Assembly: GCA_014647935.1 (NCBI GenBank)
Contig: BMQD01000014.1
Span: 1-64,000 of the forward strand
Origin: Planomonospora parontospora
GTDB lineage: Bacteria; Actinomycetota; Actinomycetes; Streptosporangiales; Streptosporangiaceae
Reading direction: 5' to 3'
DNA: 64,000 bases
A program made the translations under genes and the position numbers. Under the pieces are notes generated by a model. It was not told the DNA's origin and searched no databases. It was given only the letters and a program-made list of their open reading frames with translations. This document shows, piece after piece, positions 30,213 through 39,198 of this stretch; positions within the stretch are counted from its first letter, which is position 1; every line of letters starts with the position of its first letter.

Positions 30213-30310
30213 GCGCGGCTCACGCCACGACCTCAGGAGGCGCGGCTCACGCCACGACCTCAGGAGGAGCGGCTCACGCCACGACCTCAGGAGGAGCGGC
30301 TCACACCACC
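30213..30310. repeat. 27-bp tandem repeat (3.6 copies) behind the LysR gene
   Basis: Units begin at 30213, 30240 and 30267, with a partial fourth at 30294 running to 30310. The core common to all full units is CGGCTCACGCCACGACCTCA; units 1-2 begin GCG and unit 3 begins GAG. The last unit overlaps the LysR stop codon at 30301-30303, so the array looks like an outward expansion of the gene's 3' end. No spacers are present, so it is not a CRISPR array. Confidence 0.85.
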
Positions 30311-31212
30311 GCGCCGAGGCCTTCGGAGGCGGCCCGGAGCGCGTCAACGGCGGCGCGGATGGCCGGACGGCGGGCCGCGTCGCTCCGCCAGACCGCGTAG
30401 ATCCGGCGGATGGGACGCGGCCGGATCGGGACGGCCCGGACACCCGGCGGCAGGAGGTCGCGGCCGAGCCGGGGGACGATCGCACAGCCCTGCCCGACGG
30501 CGGTGAGCGCCAGCTGGGTCGGGTACTCGTCGGCCATGCAGGTGATCTCCGGTTCCAGCTCGGCCGCGCGGAGCGTGTAGACCAGCCAGTCGTGGCAGAC
30601 CGTCCCGGGCGAGCCGCTGATCCACCGCTCTCCGGACAGCTCGGACAGCTCGATCTCGGCACGCCCGGCCAGCGGATGGCCGACGGGCAGGACCACGTCG
30701 GCGATGTCGTCGAAGAGCGTGGCCCGCGACAACCCTTCGGGCACGGCCAGCGGCCGGTTCATCCAGTCCTGGATCACCGCCAGGTCGAGCTCGCCCCGGG
30801 ACACCTCGCGGACCATCCGCTCGGGCTCGCGCTCGTGCAGCCGGAGCGTGAGGTCGGGGTGGCGCTCGCGCAGGCGGACCAGCGCCTGCGGGAGCAGCCC
30901 CCGGGCCGCCGTGGGGAAGGCGCCGATGCCCAGCCGCCCCACGACCTCGCCGCGCAGCGCCTCGAAGTCGGCCTCGGCGGTCTCCACCAGGGCGAGGATG
31001 CGCTCGGCGTGGTCGGCCAGGAGCCCGGCCGCGTCGGTGAGCCGCACCCCGCGCCCGCTCCGCTCCAGCAGGGTCGCGCCGGTCTCCCGCTCCAGCTTGG
31101 CGAGCTGCTGCGAGACCGCCGACGGGGTCACCATGAGCGCCTCGGCCGCCGCACCCACCGACCCGTACACGGAGACCGCGTGCAGCGCCTTCAAGCGGTT
31201 GAGATCCAACAT
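30301..31212 (-). CDS. LysR-family transcriptional regulator
   Basis: A 303-aa regulator: N-terminal winged helix (residues 1-60, LNRLKALHAVSVYGSVGAAAEALMVTPSAVSQQLAKLE) and a C-terminal periplasmic-binding-like effector domain. Neighbours do not reveal the target; the divergent gene is a secreted protease, the usual geometry for LysR control. An inverted repeat lies in the shared gap. Its 3' end abuts a 27-bp tandem array. Effector unknown. Confidence 0.92.
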   Translation of the reverse strand: MLDLNRLKALHAVSVYGSVGAAAEALMVTPSAVSQQLAKLERETGATLLERSGRGVRLTDAAGLLADHAERILALVETAEADFEALRGEVVGRLGIGAFPTAARGLLPQALVRLRERHPDLTLRLHEREPERMVREVSRGELDLAVIQDWMNRPLAVPEGLSRATLFDDIADVVLPVGHPLAGRAEIELSELSGERWISGSPGTVCHDWLVYTLRAAELEPEITCMADEYPTQLALTAVGQGCAIVPRLGRDLLPPGVRAVPIRPRPIRRIYAVWRSDAARRPAIRAAVDALRAASEGLGAVV

Positions 31213-31530
31213 GTAAGCAACCCTAAACCATGAATTCCCTTAGGTCTCGCTTGGACTGAACGATCCGTTCGTGCCCGTTCCCCGTCCGTCCGTGGACGTT
31301 CCCGCTCGTGAACGTTTCCCTCCGCGGGCGCCCCGTTCCGACCCGGATGCGCGGGCGCGACGTCACTCCCCCGCCGGGATCCTTCGCCTGCCTGACTGAC
31401 GGAATCACCACCCATCAGAACTTTGCCCGGAAATTTCGCAGGACTTCCGGACCACGGCCGAGGAGGTGGACACGCCCGTCGACCGATCCGGCGTGACCGC
31501 GCACCGCACCGACGGACCCGGAGGCCCGCC
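31213..31530. other. Intergenic region between LysR gene and subtilisin gene
   Basis: 318 bases without a gene between divergent genes. It holds the inverted repeat CCTAA (31222-31226) / TTAGG (31240-31244) with a 13-base spacer, close to the LysR start, and several direct repeats of CGTTCCC between about 31270 and 31350. Otherwise nothing recognised. Confidence 0.6.
31222..31244. promoter_or_regulatory. Candidate LysR-type operator
   Basis: CCTAA-N13-TTAGG is an interrupted dyad 10 to 32 bp upstream of the LysR start. LysR proteins typically bind such interrupted dyads (T-N11-A class) and regulate themselves and a divergent gene. No direct match to a named operator. Confidence 0.35.
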
Positions 31531-33453
31531 ATGCCAGTCACCACCCAGGCCCTGGGCACGATCACCGTGCTCGCCCTGGCCGTCGGCCTCACCACGTCCC
31601 CCGTCGCGGCGGACGCCCGGCCGGCCGCCGTACCGGCGCCCGCCGCGAGCGCCGTGCCCGTGGACGCCGCACCCGCCGAAAGCCCCGTGCCCGACCCCGA
31701 GGACTGGAAGCCGAGCGAGCCCGTCGGCCTGACCGGCCCGGTCTCCGAGGTCCTCGACGACGCCCCCGAACGCGGACCGGTCCGCGTCGTCACCCTGACC
31801 GCCGACTCCACAGGGCGGCCGGAGATCAGCGTCACCGTCGCCGAGGACCGGGGAGAGGCCGCCGACGCGGTGGAGGACGCCCGCGCCGTCCCCGACACGC
31901 TCGCCGTCGTCGTCGACGCGAAGGTCTCCCTCTCGGACACCCCCCGCCCGGTCACCGCCGGGGATCCGGCGGCCGCCGCCTCGGACGCCGGTCCGGTCTC
32001 GGGCACGGCCGCCCTGTCCAACGACGCGTACCGCAGGCTGCAGTGGCCGCTGAACCGGTTGTACGGGGAGAGCGTGTGGGCGTCGGGGACCGGCACGGGG
32101 CAGGTCGTCGCCGTCGTCGACAGCGGCGTGGACGGCTCCCACCCGGACCTGGCCGGAGCGGTCCTGCCCGGCACCGACCTGGTCGTGGGCACCGGTGACG
32201 GGCGCTCCGATCCGGAGGGGCACGGCACCCACGTCGCCGGCGTCATCGCCGCGCAGGCGGGCGACGGCCTCGGAATCGCCGGTCTCGCGCACGGAGCGAA
32301 GATCCTGCCGGTCCGCGTGCTGGACGCGAACGGGGAGGGCTGGGACTCCGACATCGCCGCCGGCATCGTCTACGCCGCCGACCACGGCGCGACCGTCATC
32401 AATCTGTCCCTGGGCGGCCCGGAGCACAGTCCGGTGCTCCAGTCCGCGGTCGACTACGCCCTCGCCAAGGACGTCGTCGTGGTCGCCGCCGCCGGCAACG
32501 CCGGTCAGAGCTGCGCGAAGATGCGTTATCCGAAGCCGGACGTGAACTGCGGCAACCCGGCGAGCTACCCGGCCGCCCTCCCCGGCGTCATCGGGGTCGC
32601 GGCCACCGACAGCACCGACGTGCGCGCGGCGTTCTCCCAGTACGGGTCCTACGTCGACGTGGCGGCCCCCGGCGTGTCCGTCTACTCCACCTACCCCTCG
32701 GGGAGGTACGTCTACATGGACGGCACCTCGATGGCCTCGCCGTACGCCGCCGCCGCCGTGGCGCTGATCCGGGCGAAGTTCCCCGCGATGTCGGGACCCG
32801 AGGCGACCGCCCGGCTCACCGGCACCGCCTACGACCTCGGCGCGGCCGGCCGGGACTCCCTCTACGGCGCCGGCCTGGTCCAGCCGCTCGCCGCGGTCTC
32901 CGGCAGCGCGCCGCCCCCGGCGGCGAGCACCGTCACCGGGCTGGGCGTCTCCTTCACCGCCGTGACCGCCGGGCAGTCCGTCCTGGCCACCACGACCGTA
33001 CGGACGTCCTACGGTACGAAGGTCACCGGAACCGCCCGGCTGTGCAGCCGGAGGATCACCGTCCGCGCCTACACGTGCGCGAACGTGGCCGTCCGCGACG
33101 GTGTCGCCGCCAAGGCGCTGCGCGTGGACGCCGGGACCTACGTGTACGCGCAGTTCACCGGAACCGCCGCCGCGAAGGCCGGCACCAGCCGGACGGTGCG
33201 GATCTACGCGCGGCCGAGGGTGACGGTGGCGGGCGGGAGCGGGAAGCTGACCTTCCGGGTCTACCAGCCGCGCGGGCAGCGGGTCTCGGTGCAGCGATAC
33301 CACCGCGGCGCGTGGCGGACGGTGAAGACCTCGGCCGCCTCCTCCACGGCCTCCCGCACCGTCAGCGGGCTCTCCCGCGGCACCTACCGGGTCGTGGTGG
33401 CCGCCTCCGCCGACCTGCTCACGGTGACCTCCGGTAAGACCGCCGTGCGCTGA
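31531..33453 (+). CDS. Secreted subtilisin-family (S8) serine protease
   Basis: A 640-aa exported protease. Start at ATG 31531 with CGGAGG seven bases upstream, opening a signal peptide (MPVTTQALGTITVLALAVGLTTSPVAADA). A propeptide-like region to about residue 165 precedes the catalytic domain. The triad is complete: Asp197 in VVAVVDSGVDG, His234 in GHGTHVAGV and Ser400 in GTSMASPYA, with the oxyanion Asn in AAAGNAGQ. After about residue 465 follows a 170-residue beta-rich C-terminal region with Ser/Thr/Val repeats and two cysteines, possibly a cell-wall or substrate-binding module. Substrate unknown. Confidence 0.93.
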   Translation: MPVTTQALGTITVLALAVGLTTSPVAADARPAAVPAPAASAVPVDAAPAESPVPDPEDWKPSEPVGLTGPVSEVLDDAPERGPVRVVTLTADSTGRPEISVTVAEDRGEAADAVEDARAVPDTLAVVVDAKVSLSDTPRPVTAGDPAAAASDAGPVSGTAALSNDAYRRLQWPLNRLYGESVWASGTGTGQVVAVVDSGVDGSHPDLAGAVLPGTDLVVGTGDGRSDPEGHGTHVAGVIAAQAGDGLGIAGLAHGAKILPVRVLDANGEGWDSDIAAGIVYAADHGATVINLSLGGPEHSPVLQSAVDYALAKDVVVVAAAGNAGQSCAKMRYPKPDVNCGNPASYPAALPGVIGVAATDSTDVRAAFSQYGSYVDVAAPGVSVYSTYPSGRYVYMDGTSMASPYAAAAVALIRAKFPAMSGPEATARLTGTAYDLGAAGRDSLYGAGLVQPLAAVSGSAPPPAASTVTGLGVSFTAVTAGQSVLATTTVRTSYGTKVTGTARLCSRRITVRAYTCANVAVRDGVAAKALRVDAGTYVYAQFTGTAAAKAGTSRTVRIYARPRVTVAGGSGKLTFRVYQPRGQRVSVQRYHRGAWRTVKTSAASSTASRTVSGLSRGTYRVVVAASADLLTVTSGKTAVR

Positions 33454-33498
33454 CCCTCCGGCGTGCGCCTCTTCCCCCACAATGGGCGGAGGAGGAGC

Positions 33499-34164
33499 AT
33501 GGAGAGGGCGACGGAAGCGGGCCGAATGAACACACACGGTGACGGAGACGATGTTACGGTGACCGACGTGACCAGCGCGCTCGACTACTGGCCGGCTCCG
33601 CCTCCGTGGGGATGGACCGCCGACGACCTCGATCGTCTGCCGCCGGAGGGACCGAACGGCGAGCCCGACTTCTTCAAGCACGTCGAACTGATCGATGGAG
33701 CCCTCGTCTTCATGTCCCCCCAGAAGCGCTTCCACGAGCGCGTCCTGTTCGGTCTCCGTGTCGCCCTGAACGCCCAGGCACCCGACTCCGTCACCGCCAT
33801 GATGCAGATGGACGTCAAACTCGGCCACCGGATGCGGCCCTGCCCGGACGTGCTCGTCGTCGACACGGCCGCCGCCGCCGACGACGACCGGACGTACTAC
33901 ACGCCCGACGAGGTGCACCTCGTGGTCGAGGTCGTCTCGCCCGAGTCGGAGGAGCGCGACCGCAAGACCAAGCAGGCACGCTACGCCGAGGCCGGGATCG
34001 CCCACCTGTGGCGGGTCGAGAACAACGACGGCAAGCCCGTCGTCTACACCTACGAACTCGACCCGGCCACCCGCGCCTACGCCCTCACCGGCATCCACCA
34101 CGGCCGGTTGACCGTCCCGGTCCCCTTCCCCGTCGACGTCGACCTGGACGGGCTGCCCCGGTAG
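33499..34164 (+). CDS. Uma2-family (DUF820) putative endonuclease
   Basis: A 221-aa protein with the restriction-endonuclease-like Uma2 fold: Glu63 in HVELIDGALV, Asp117 in PCPDVLVVD, Glu144 in VVEVVSPES and a following Lys-rich RDRKTKQARYAEAGI. These fit the PD-(D/E)XK catalytic set. Start at ATG 33499, directly behind GGAGGAGGAG. Uma2 genes are numerous in cyanobacteria and actinomycetes; their biological role is not settled. No partner gene suggests a restriction system here. Confidence 0.85.
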   Translation: MERATEAGRMNTHGDGDDVTVTDVTSALDYWPAPPPWGWTADDLDRLPPEGPNGEPDFFKHVELIDGALVFMSPQKRFHERVLFGLRVALNAQAPDSVTAMMQMDVKLGHRMRPCPDVLVVDTAAAADDDRTYYTPDEVHLVVEVVSPESEERDRKTKQARYAEAGIAHLWRVENNDGKPVVYTYELDPATRAYALTGIHHGRLTVPVPFPVDVDLDGLPR

Positions 34165-34186
34165 GGGACCGCGCGGGTGTTCCCCG

Positions 34187-35482
34187 TCAGGACGCCTGGG
34201 CGGCGGCCTTCGCGGCGACGGGCAGGGCCTCGGCGATGCGGGTGAGGGCCTCGTCGTCGTGGGCGGCCGACAGGAACCACGCCTCGTACGCCGACGGCGG
34301 CAGGTAGACGCCCCGGTCGAGCATCGCGTGGAAGAAGGCCCGGTAGGCGGCGGTGTTCTGCCGCTGTGCCCCGGCGAAGTCGGCGACCCGCTCGTCGGTG
34401 AAGAAGATCGAGAACAGGTTGCCCGCCCGCTGGAGGCGGTGCGGCACGCCGGCGGCGGCCAGCGCGTCGGCGGCGGCGCGTCCGACGACCAGCGCGGCGG
34501 CGTCGACCCGGTCGTAGACGTCGTCGTCGCAGGCCCGCAGCGTGGCCAGGCCCGCGGCGCAGGCCAGCGGGTTACCGGACAGCGTGCCGGCCTGGTAGAC
34601 CGGGCCCTCCGGGGCGAGATGGGCCATCACGTCGGCGCTGCCGCCGAACGCCGCCGCGGGCAGGCCGCCGCCCATGACCTTGCCGAAGGTCATCAGGTCG
34701 GCGTCCACCGGGTCGAGGCCGTACCACCCGGCCCCCGACACGCGGAAGCCGGTGAGCACCTCGTCCACGATGAGCAGCGCGCCGTGCGCGGTGCACAGCT
34801 CGCGGAGCCGGGCGTTGAACCCGTCCAGCGGCGGGACGACCCCCATGTTCGCCGGGCAGGCCTCGGTGATCACACAGGCGATCTCGTCGCCGAACGCGGC
34901 GAACGCCTCGGCCACCGCCTCGGCGGAGTTGTACGGCAGCACCACGGTGTCGGCGGCCGAGGCCCCGGTCACGCCGGGGGTGTCGGGCAGTCCGAAGGTG
35001 ACCAGGCCGGAACCGGCAGAGGCGAGCAGGGCGTCCACGTGGCCGTGGTAGCAGCCGGCGAACTTCACGATCTTGGAGCGGCCGGTGAAGCCGCGCGCCA
35101 GCCGTACGGCCGACATCGTGGCCTCGGTGCCCGAGCTGACCAGCCGGACCTTCTCCACGGGCGCGATCCGGGCGACGATCTCCTCGGCGAGCTCGACCTC
35201 GCCGGGGGTGGCCGTGCCGAACGAGGTGCCGGCCGCGAGAGCCTTCTGCAGGGCCTCGACCACGGCCGGGTGGCGGTGCCCGAGGATCATCGGGCCCCAG
35301 GAGCAGACCAGGTCGACGTAGCGGTTGCCGTCGACGTCGGTGATGTACGGCCCCTGGCCGGAGGCCATGAAGCGCGGCGTGCCGCCGACGGCGCCGAAGG
35401 CGCGGACCGGGGAGTTGACACCTCCCGGGACGATCTCGCGGGCGCGGGCGAACAGGTCCTCGGAGTTCTCAGTACGGCTCAC
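34187..35482 (-). CDS. hemL: Glutamate-1-semialdehyde 2,1-aminomutase
   Basis: PLP enzyme making 5-aminolevulinate from glutamate-1-semialdehyde in the C5 haem pathway, 431 aa. The Schiff-base lysine is Lys268 in [32 protein letters not shown] and [21 protein letters not shown] are typical. It acts after HemA, encoded on the same strand 4.6 kb away. The small gap upstream (35483-35594) holds a perfect 16-bp direct repeat, GGTCCCGAGCCGAACC, at 35511-35526 and 35528-35543. Confidence 0.97.
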   Translation of the reverse strand: MSRTENSEDLFARAREIVPGGVNSPVRAFGAVGGTPRFMASGQGPYITDVDGNRYVDLVCSWGPMILGHRHPAVVEALQKALAAGTSFGTATPGEVELAEEIVARIAPVEKVRLVSSGTEATMSAVRLARGFTGRSKIVKFAGCYHGHVDALLASAGSGLVTFGLPDTPGVTGASAADTVVLPYNSAEAVAEAFAAFGDEIACVITEACPANMGVVPPLDGFNARLRELCTAHGALLIVDEVLTGFRVSGAGWYGLDPVDADLMTFGKVMGGGLPAAAFGGSADVMAHLAPEGPVYQAGTLSGNPLACAAGLATLRACDDDVYDRVDAAALVVGRAAADALAAAGVPHRLQRAGNLFSIFFTDERVADFAGAQRQNTAAYRAFFHAMLDRGVYLPPSAYEAWFLSAAHDDEALTRIAEALPVAAKAAAQAS

Positions 35483-35510
35483 CGTCCCAGCCTAAGGGCC
35501 CGTGGAGCCG

Positions 35511-35543
35511 GGTCCCGAGCCGAACCTGGTCCCGAGCCGAACC
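35511..35543. repeat. 16-bp direct repeat in hemL leader
   Basis: GGTCCCGAGCCGAACC occurs twice with a single base (T) between, 29 bp upstream of the hemL start. It lies in the 112-bp gap between hemL and the primase-polymerase-like gene. No known operator fits. Confidence 0.6.
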
Positions 35544-35594
35544 GGACCGGAGGCGGCGCCCCGCCCGGTTTCCGCGCCGGGGCGCGGCCGGGCG

Positions 35595-36239
35595 CTACTC
35601 GCAGGCGTCGGCGAGCCGGTCGAGGACGCGGAGCGGGTCGGGCAGCGGTCCGCCGTCCGGGGCGCGCAGCCAGGACGCGCAGCCGCCGGAGGGCAGGGTG
35701 GAGGGCGGGGCGACGACGTAGCTGTCGCGGCAGTGCCAGCGCAGGCCGGGCATCTCCTCGATGGTCGAGGGCCCGTAGTCGAGGGGGCAGGACCACCACT
35801 CGTCCTCGTCCTCGGAGAGGTTGCGGGTGGCCACATAGAACAGCACCCGGTCGCCGTTCTCGGCGACCGGGCCCGGTACGGATCCTGCGGCGTCCATGGC
35901 GGCGAGGGTGGTCAGGCCCGCTTCGCGCGGCACGTCGAACACGTCGAAGACGCGGCCCGTGGGCAGGATGATGTTGGCCTCGGGGTCGGCGCTCCACCAG
36001 TGGGTCAGCAACGCGGGATCGGTGGTGGCCTGCATCTGCCAGGCGCGCGAGAGCGGGTGGCTACCGGGGTCCGGGCAGCCGATGCGGTCGCAGGAACAGG
36101 CACGCGACCCGCCCTGGAGCGGGCGGGCGCCCGTACAGCTCGCCCAGCCCAGCGCGGCGTACTCCAGCGCGGATTTGACCATCTGCTGCTTCGGATGACT
36201 CCGCCGCTTGCCGCGCCGCGCCAGTGATACCCCCACCAT
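35595..36239 (-). CDS. Stand-alone primase-polymerase (Prim-Pol N-domain) like protein
   Basis: A 214-aa cytoplasmic protein resembling the N-terminal domain of bifunctional DNA primase/polymerases. It has the usual opening YAALGWASCTGA, a cysteine cluster CSCDRIGC (Cys48, 50, 55) followed by SHPLSRAW, then WWSADPEANIILPTGRVFDVFDVP. In active Prim-Pol proteins the last motif contains two aspartates in a D-x-D pair; here it reads FDVFDVP, so one of the pair seems absent. GGAGG lies ten bases before ATG 36239. Streptomyces genomes carry a similar gene near hemB, as I recall. Function unknown; replication role unproven. Confidence 0.7.
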   Translation of the reverse strand: MVGVSLARRGKRRSHPKQQMVKSALEYAALGWASCTGARPLQGGSRACSCDRIGCPDPGSHPLSRAWQMQATTDPALLTHWWSADPEANIILPTGRVFDVFDVPREAGLTTLAAMDAAGSVPGPVAENGDRVLFYVATRNLSEDEDEWWSCPLDYGPSTIEEMPGLRWHCRDSYVVAPPSTLPSGGCASWLRAPDGGPLPDPLRVLDRLADACE

Positions 36240-36454
36240 GGTGTCCTCCGTTGTCCGCGAGCCCCGCGCCATACCCGGATGCGACGACATATCCACATTC
36301 TGGTTTACAAGAAAGGCATTCAGCAGGGTCTACGCCACCTGGGACACATCCGCACCGGTTCTCGAACTCTAACGCACGGTTCTCACCGCTCAGCGGCAAA
36401 CCCCCAGTTCTGGGCATGTGCGAAGCATCTCAACACAATGCGCAGCGTCACCGT

Positions 36455-37441
36455 TCAACGCAGCCGGCGGGCCGCCTCGGTCGCCCAGTAGGTGAGGATC
36501 ATGTCGGCCCCGGCCCGGCGGATCGCGACCAGCGACTCCATGATCGCCCGGTCCCGGTCGATCCAGCCGTTCGCCGCCGCGGCCTCGATCATGGCGTACT
36601 CACCGCTGATCTGGTAGGCCGCCACCGGCACGTCCACCTCGTCGCGCACCTGGCGCAGGATGTCGAGGTAGAGCAGGGCGGGCTTGACCATCACCGCGTC
36701 GGCGCCCTCGGCCAGGTCCAGCCGGACCTCCCGCAGCGCCTCGCCGACCGGGCCCGCGGGGTCCTGCTGGTAGGCGTTGCGGTCGCCGAACTGCGGCGCG
36801 CACTCGGCCGCCTCCCGGAACGGGCCGTAGAACGCCGAGGCGTACTTCGCGGAGTAGGCCAGGATCGGGACCTGCTCGAAGCCCTCGGCGTCCAGCGCGG
36901 CGCGGATGGCGGCGACCTGGCCGTCCATCATCCCGCTCGGCGCGATGACCTGCGAGCCGGCCCGCGCCTGGGCCACCGCGACCGCCGCGTAGCGCTCCAG
37001 GGTCGCGTCGTTGTCGACCTCGCCGCCGGCCGTCAGCACGCCGCAGTGCCCGTGGTCGGTGAACTCGTCCAGGCAGGTGTCCGTCATCACGACCATCGCG
37101 TCGCCGACCTCGGCGACCAGGTCGGCCACCCCCTGCTGGACGATCCCGTCCGGGTCGTCGCCCGCCGAGCCGCGGGCGTCCTTCACCGCGGGGATGCCGA
37201 ACAGGATCAGCCCGCCGACCCCCGCCTCGGCCGCCTCGTGGGCGGCCTTGCGCAGCGAGTCGCGGGTGTGCTGGAACACCCCGGGCATCGAGCCGATCGG
37301 GTTCGGCTCGTCGATGCCCTCCTTCACGAACATCGGCAGGACCAGCTCGGCCGGGTGCAGCCTGGTCCCGGCCACCATCCGGCGCATCGGCGACGTACGG
37401 CGGAGCCTGCGCGGACGCGCGGCGGGGAACTGGGCGGTCAT
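36455..37441 (-). CDS. hemB: Delta-aminolevulinic acid dehydratase (porphobilinogen synthase)
   Basis: Condenses two 5-aminolevulinates to porphobilinogen, 328 aa. Both active-site lysines are present: Lys199 in LAYSAKYAS and Lys253 in MVKPALLYLD. The metal-site loop reads DTCLDEFTDHGHCG, i.e. Cys123, Asp125, Cys133, rather than the three cysteines of Zn enzymes or the all-acidic Mg type. The ribosome site GGGAGGGAGAG overlaps a 14-bp perfect palindrome at 37453-37466. It follows hemD by 179 bp, so it may have its own promoter. Confidence 0.97.
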   Translation of the reverse strand: MTAQFPAARPRRLRRTSPMRRMVAGTRLHPAELVLPMFVKEGIDEPNPIGSMPGVFQHTRDSLRKAAHEAAEAGVGGLILFGIPAVKDARGSAGDDPDGIVQQGVADLVAEVGDAMVVMTDTCLDEFTDHGHCGVLTAGGEVDNDATLERYAAVAVAQARAGSQVIAPSGMMDGQVAAIRAALDAEGFEQVPILAYSAKYASAFYGPFREAAECAPQFGDRNAYQQDPAGPVGEALREVRLDLAEGADAVMVKPALLYLDILRQVRDEVDVPVAAYQISGEYAMIEAAAANGWIDRDRAIMESLVAIRRAGADMILTYWATEAARRLR

Positions 37442-37452
37442 GGTCTCTCCCT

Positions 37453-37466
37453 CCCCCGGCCGGGGG
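37453..37466. promoter_or_regulatory. GC palindrome overlapping the hemB ribosome site
   Basis: CCCCCGGCCGGGGG is a perfect 14-bp palindrome 12-25 bases upstream of the hemB start. In RNA it would pair with itself between molecules or fold only weakly, but it touches the Shine-Dalgarno sequence, so an effect on hemB translation is conceivable. Confidence 0.25.
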
Positions 37467-37620
37467 GTGTCATCGGCCGGAGGACCGTTTCGGGTCTGCT
37501 CACTGTTCGGTCGTCCCGCCGGGACGGCGGCCGCGCCGCGGACGCCACACCTCCGGCGCCCACGGCGTTTCCTTCAGGCTACGCGGTCGGTCCGGGGCTC
37601 GCCCGGGACTCACCCGGGAC

Positions 37621-39198
37621 TCACTTTGGACGCCGCCGGGCTCCCCGCCGGGTCTGGGAGGGCCTGCGCGGGACCTCCCCGGCCGCGAGAGCGGCCTGGC
37701 GGAGCTTCGCACCGTACTCCGCCAGCCCCGACGCCAGGGCCGAGGCCGAAGCCGTGTCGGCCATGACGTCGACCCGGAGACCGAACTCCTCCGCCGTCTT
37801 GGCGGTCTGCGGACCGATCGCGGCGATCACCGTGACGTTGTGCGGCTTGCCGGCGATGCCCACCAGGTTGCGCACCGTGCTGGAGGAGGTGAACAGCACC
37901 GCGTCGAACCCGCCGCCCTTGATGGCCTCCCGGATCGGGGCGGGCGGCGGCGCCGCCCGCACGGTCCGGTAGGCGGTGACGTCGTCGCACTCCCAGCCCA
38001 GCTCGGTCAGGCCCGCGACCAGCGTCTCGGTGGCGATGTCGGCCCGCGGCAGCAGGACCCGGTTGATCGGGTCGAGCATCGAGTCGTACGGCGGCCACTC
38101 GTCCACCAGGCCCTCCGAGGACTGCTCGCCGGTCGGCGTCAGGTCGGGCTTCACCCCGAACTCCACCAGGGCCCGCGCGGTGGCCTCGCCCACCGCGGCG
38201 ACCTTCAGTCCGGCGAAGGCGCGGGCGTCCAGGCCGTACTCCTCGAATTTCTCGCGCACCGCCTTGACCGCGTTCGCGCTGGTGAACGCCACCCACTCGT
38301 AGCGTCCGGTGACCAGGCCCTTGATCGCCCGGTCCATCTGCTGCGGGGTGCGGGGCGGCTCGACGGAGATCGTGGGCACCTCCTCGGGCACCGCGCCGTA
38401 GGAGCGCAGCTGCTCGACCAGGCCGGCGGACTGCTCCTTGGTCCGGGGGACGAGCACCCGCCAGCCGAACAGCGGCTTGGTCTCGAACCACGAGAGCCGG
38501 TCGCGCATGCCGACCGCCTCGCCGACCACGATCAGCGCGGGCTCGGTCATCCCGGCGTGCTTGAGGTCCGGCCCGATCCGCCCCAGGCTGGTCACCACGG
38601 TGTACTGCTCGGTGGTGGTGCCCGCGCTGCTGATCGCGACCGGCGTCGAGTCCGGGCGGCCGGCGGCGATCAGCGCCTTGCCGATCGCCACGGCCTCGGA
38701 GATCCCGTTGTAGATCACCAGCGTGCCGGCGCCCGCCGCGTGCACGGCCCAGTCGCCGACCATGGTCGCGTCCACGACGCGGAACTCGGGCACCGACACC
38801 GCGGCGGGGATGCCCGCGTAGGCGAGCACCGCCGTCGCCGGGGGGACGCCCGGCACGATCTCGAAGTCCACCTCCGCCGCCGCGCAGGCCGCGACCTCGT
38901 CGGTGATCGAGGAGAAGAACATCGGGTCGCCCGCGCAGAGCCGGACGACGCCCCGTCCGGCCTTGGCCGCGGCGACGGCCTTGGCGGGCGCGCCCTCCTC
39001 GGCGGCGTCGACGACCTCGACGCCCTCCCGGCAGTGGCGCAGGAGCGGGCCGTACGCCTCCTGGTCGAGCACGACGGCGTCGGCCCGGGAGAGCAGGTCC
39101 GCCCCGCGCAACGTGAGCAGGCCCTCGTCGCCGGGCCCGGCGCCCACGAAGGCGACGAAACCGGCCGGGTGCTCGAAGGTGGTGCTTCCGGAGCTCAC
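37621..39198 (-). CDS. hemD: Uroporphyrinogen-III methyltransferase-like / uroporphyrinogen-III synthase fusion
   Basis: A 525-aa two-domain protein. Residues 14-240 form a tetrapyrrole methyltransferase (SUMT) fold: VAFVGAGPGDEGLLTL at 15-30 and RLCAGDP at 86-92. Residues from about 244 form uroporphyrinogen-III synthase (GWRVLVPRTKEQSAGLVEQL, VAFTSANAV). The synthase closes hydroxymethylbilane for haem; the methyltransferase would feed sirohaem or cobalamin. Its motif continues MFFSS instead of the usual VFGRG, so activity is uncertain. GTG 39198 overlaps the hemC stop as GTGA. Confidence 0.92.
   Translation of the reverse strand: MSSGSTTFEHPAGFVAFVGAGPGDEGLLTLRGADLLSRADAVVLDQEAYGPLLRHCREGVEVVDAAEEGAPAKAVAAAKAGRGVVRLCAGDPMFFSSITDEVAACAAAEVDFEIVPGVPPATAVLAYAGIPAAVSVPEFRVVDATMVGDWAVHAAGAGTLVIYNGISEAVAIGKALIAAGRPDSTPVAISSAGTTTEQYTVVTSLGRIGPDLKHAGMTEPALIVVGEAVGMRDRLSWFETKPLFGWRVLVPRTKEQSAGLVEQLRSYGAVPEEVPTISVEPPRTPQQMDRAIKGLVTGRYEWVAFTSANAVKAVREKFEEYGLDARAFAGLKVAAVGEATARALVEFGVKPDLTPTGEQSSEGLVDEWPPYDSMLDPINRVLLPRADIATETLVAGLTELGWECDDVTAYRTVRAAPPPAPIREAIKGGGFDAVLFTSSSTVRNLVGIAGKPHNVTVIAAIGPQTAKTAEEFGLRVDVMADTASASALASGLAEYGAKLRQAALAAGEVPRRPSQTRRGARRRPK

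Noticed and set aside
30213-30310. Possible CRISPR array
   Set aside because: The 27-bp units are directly adjacent with no unique spacers, and there are no cas genes in the window.
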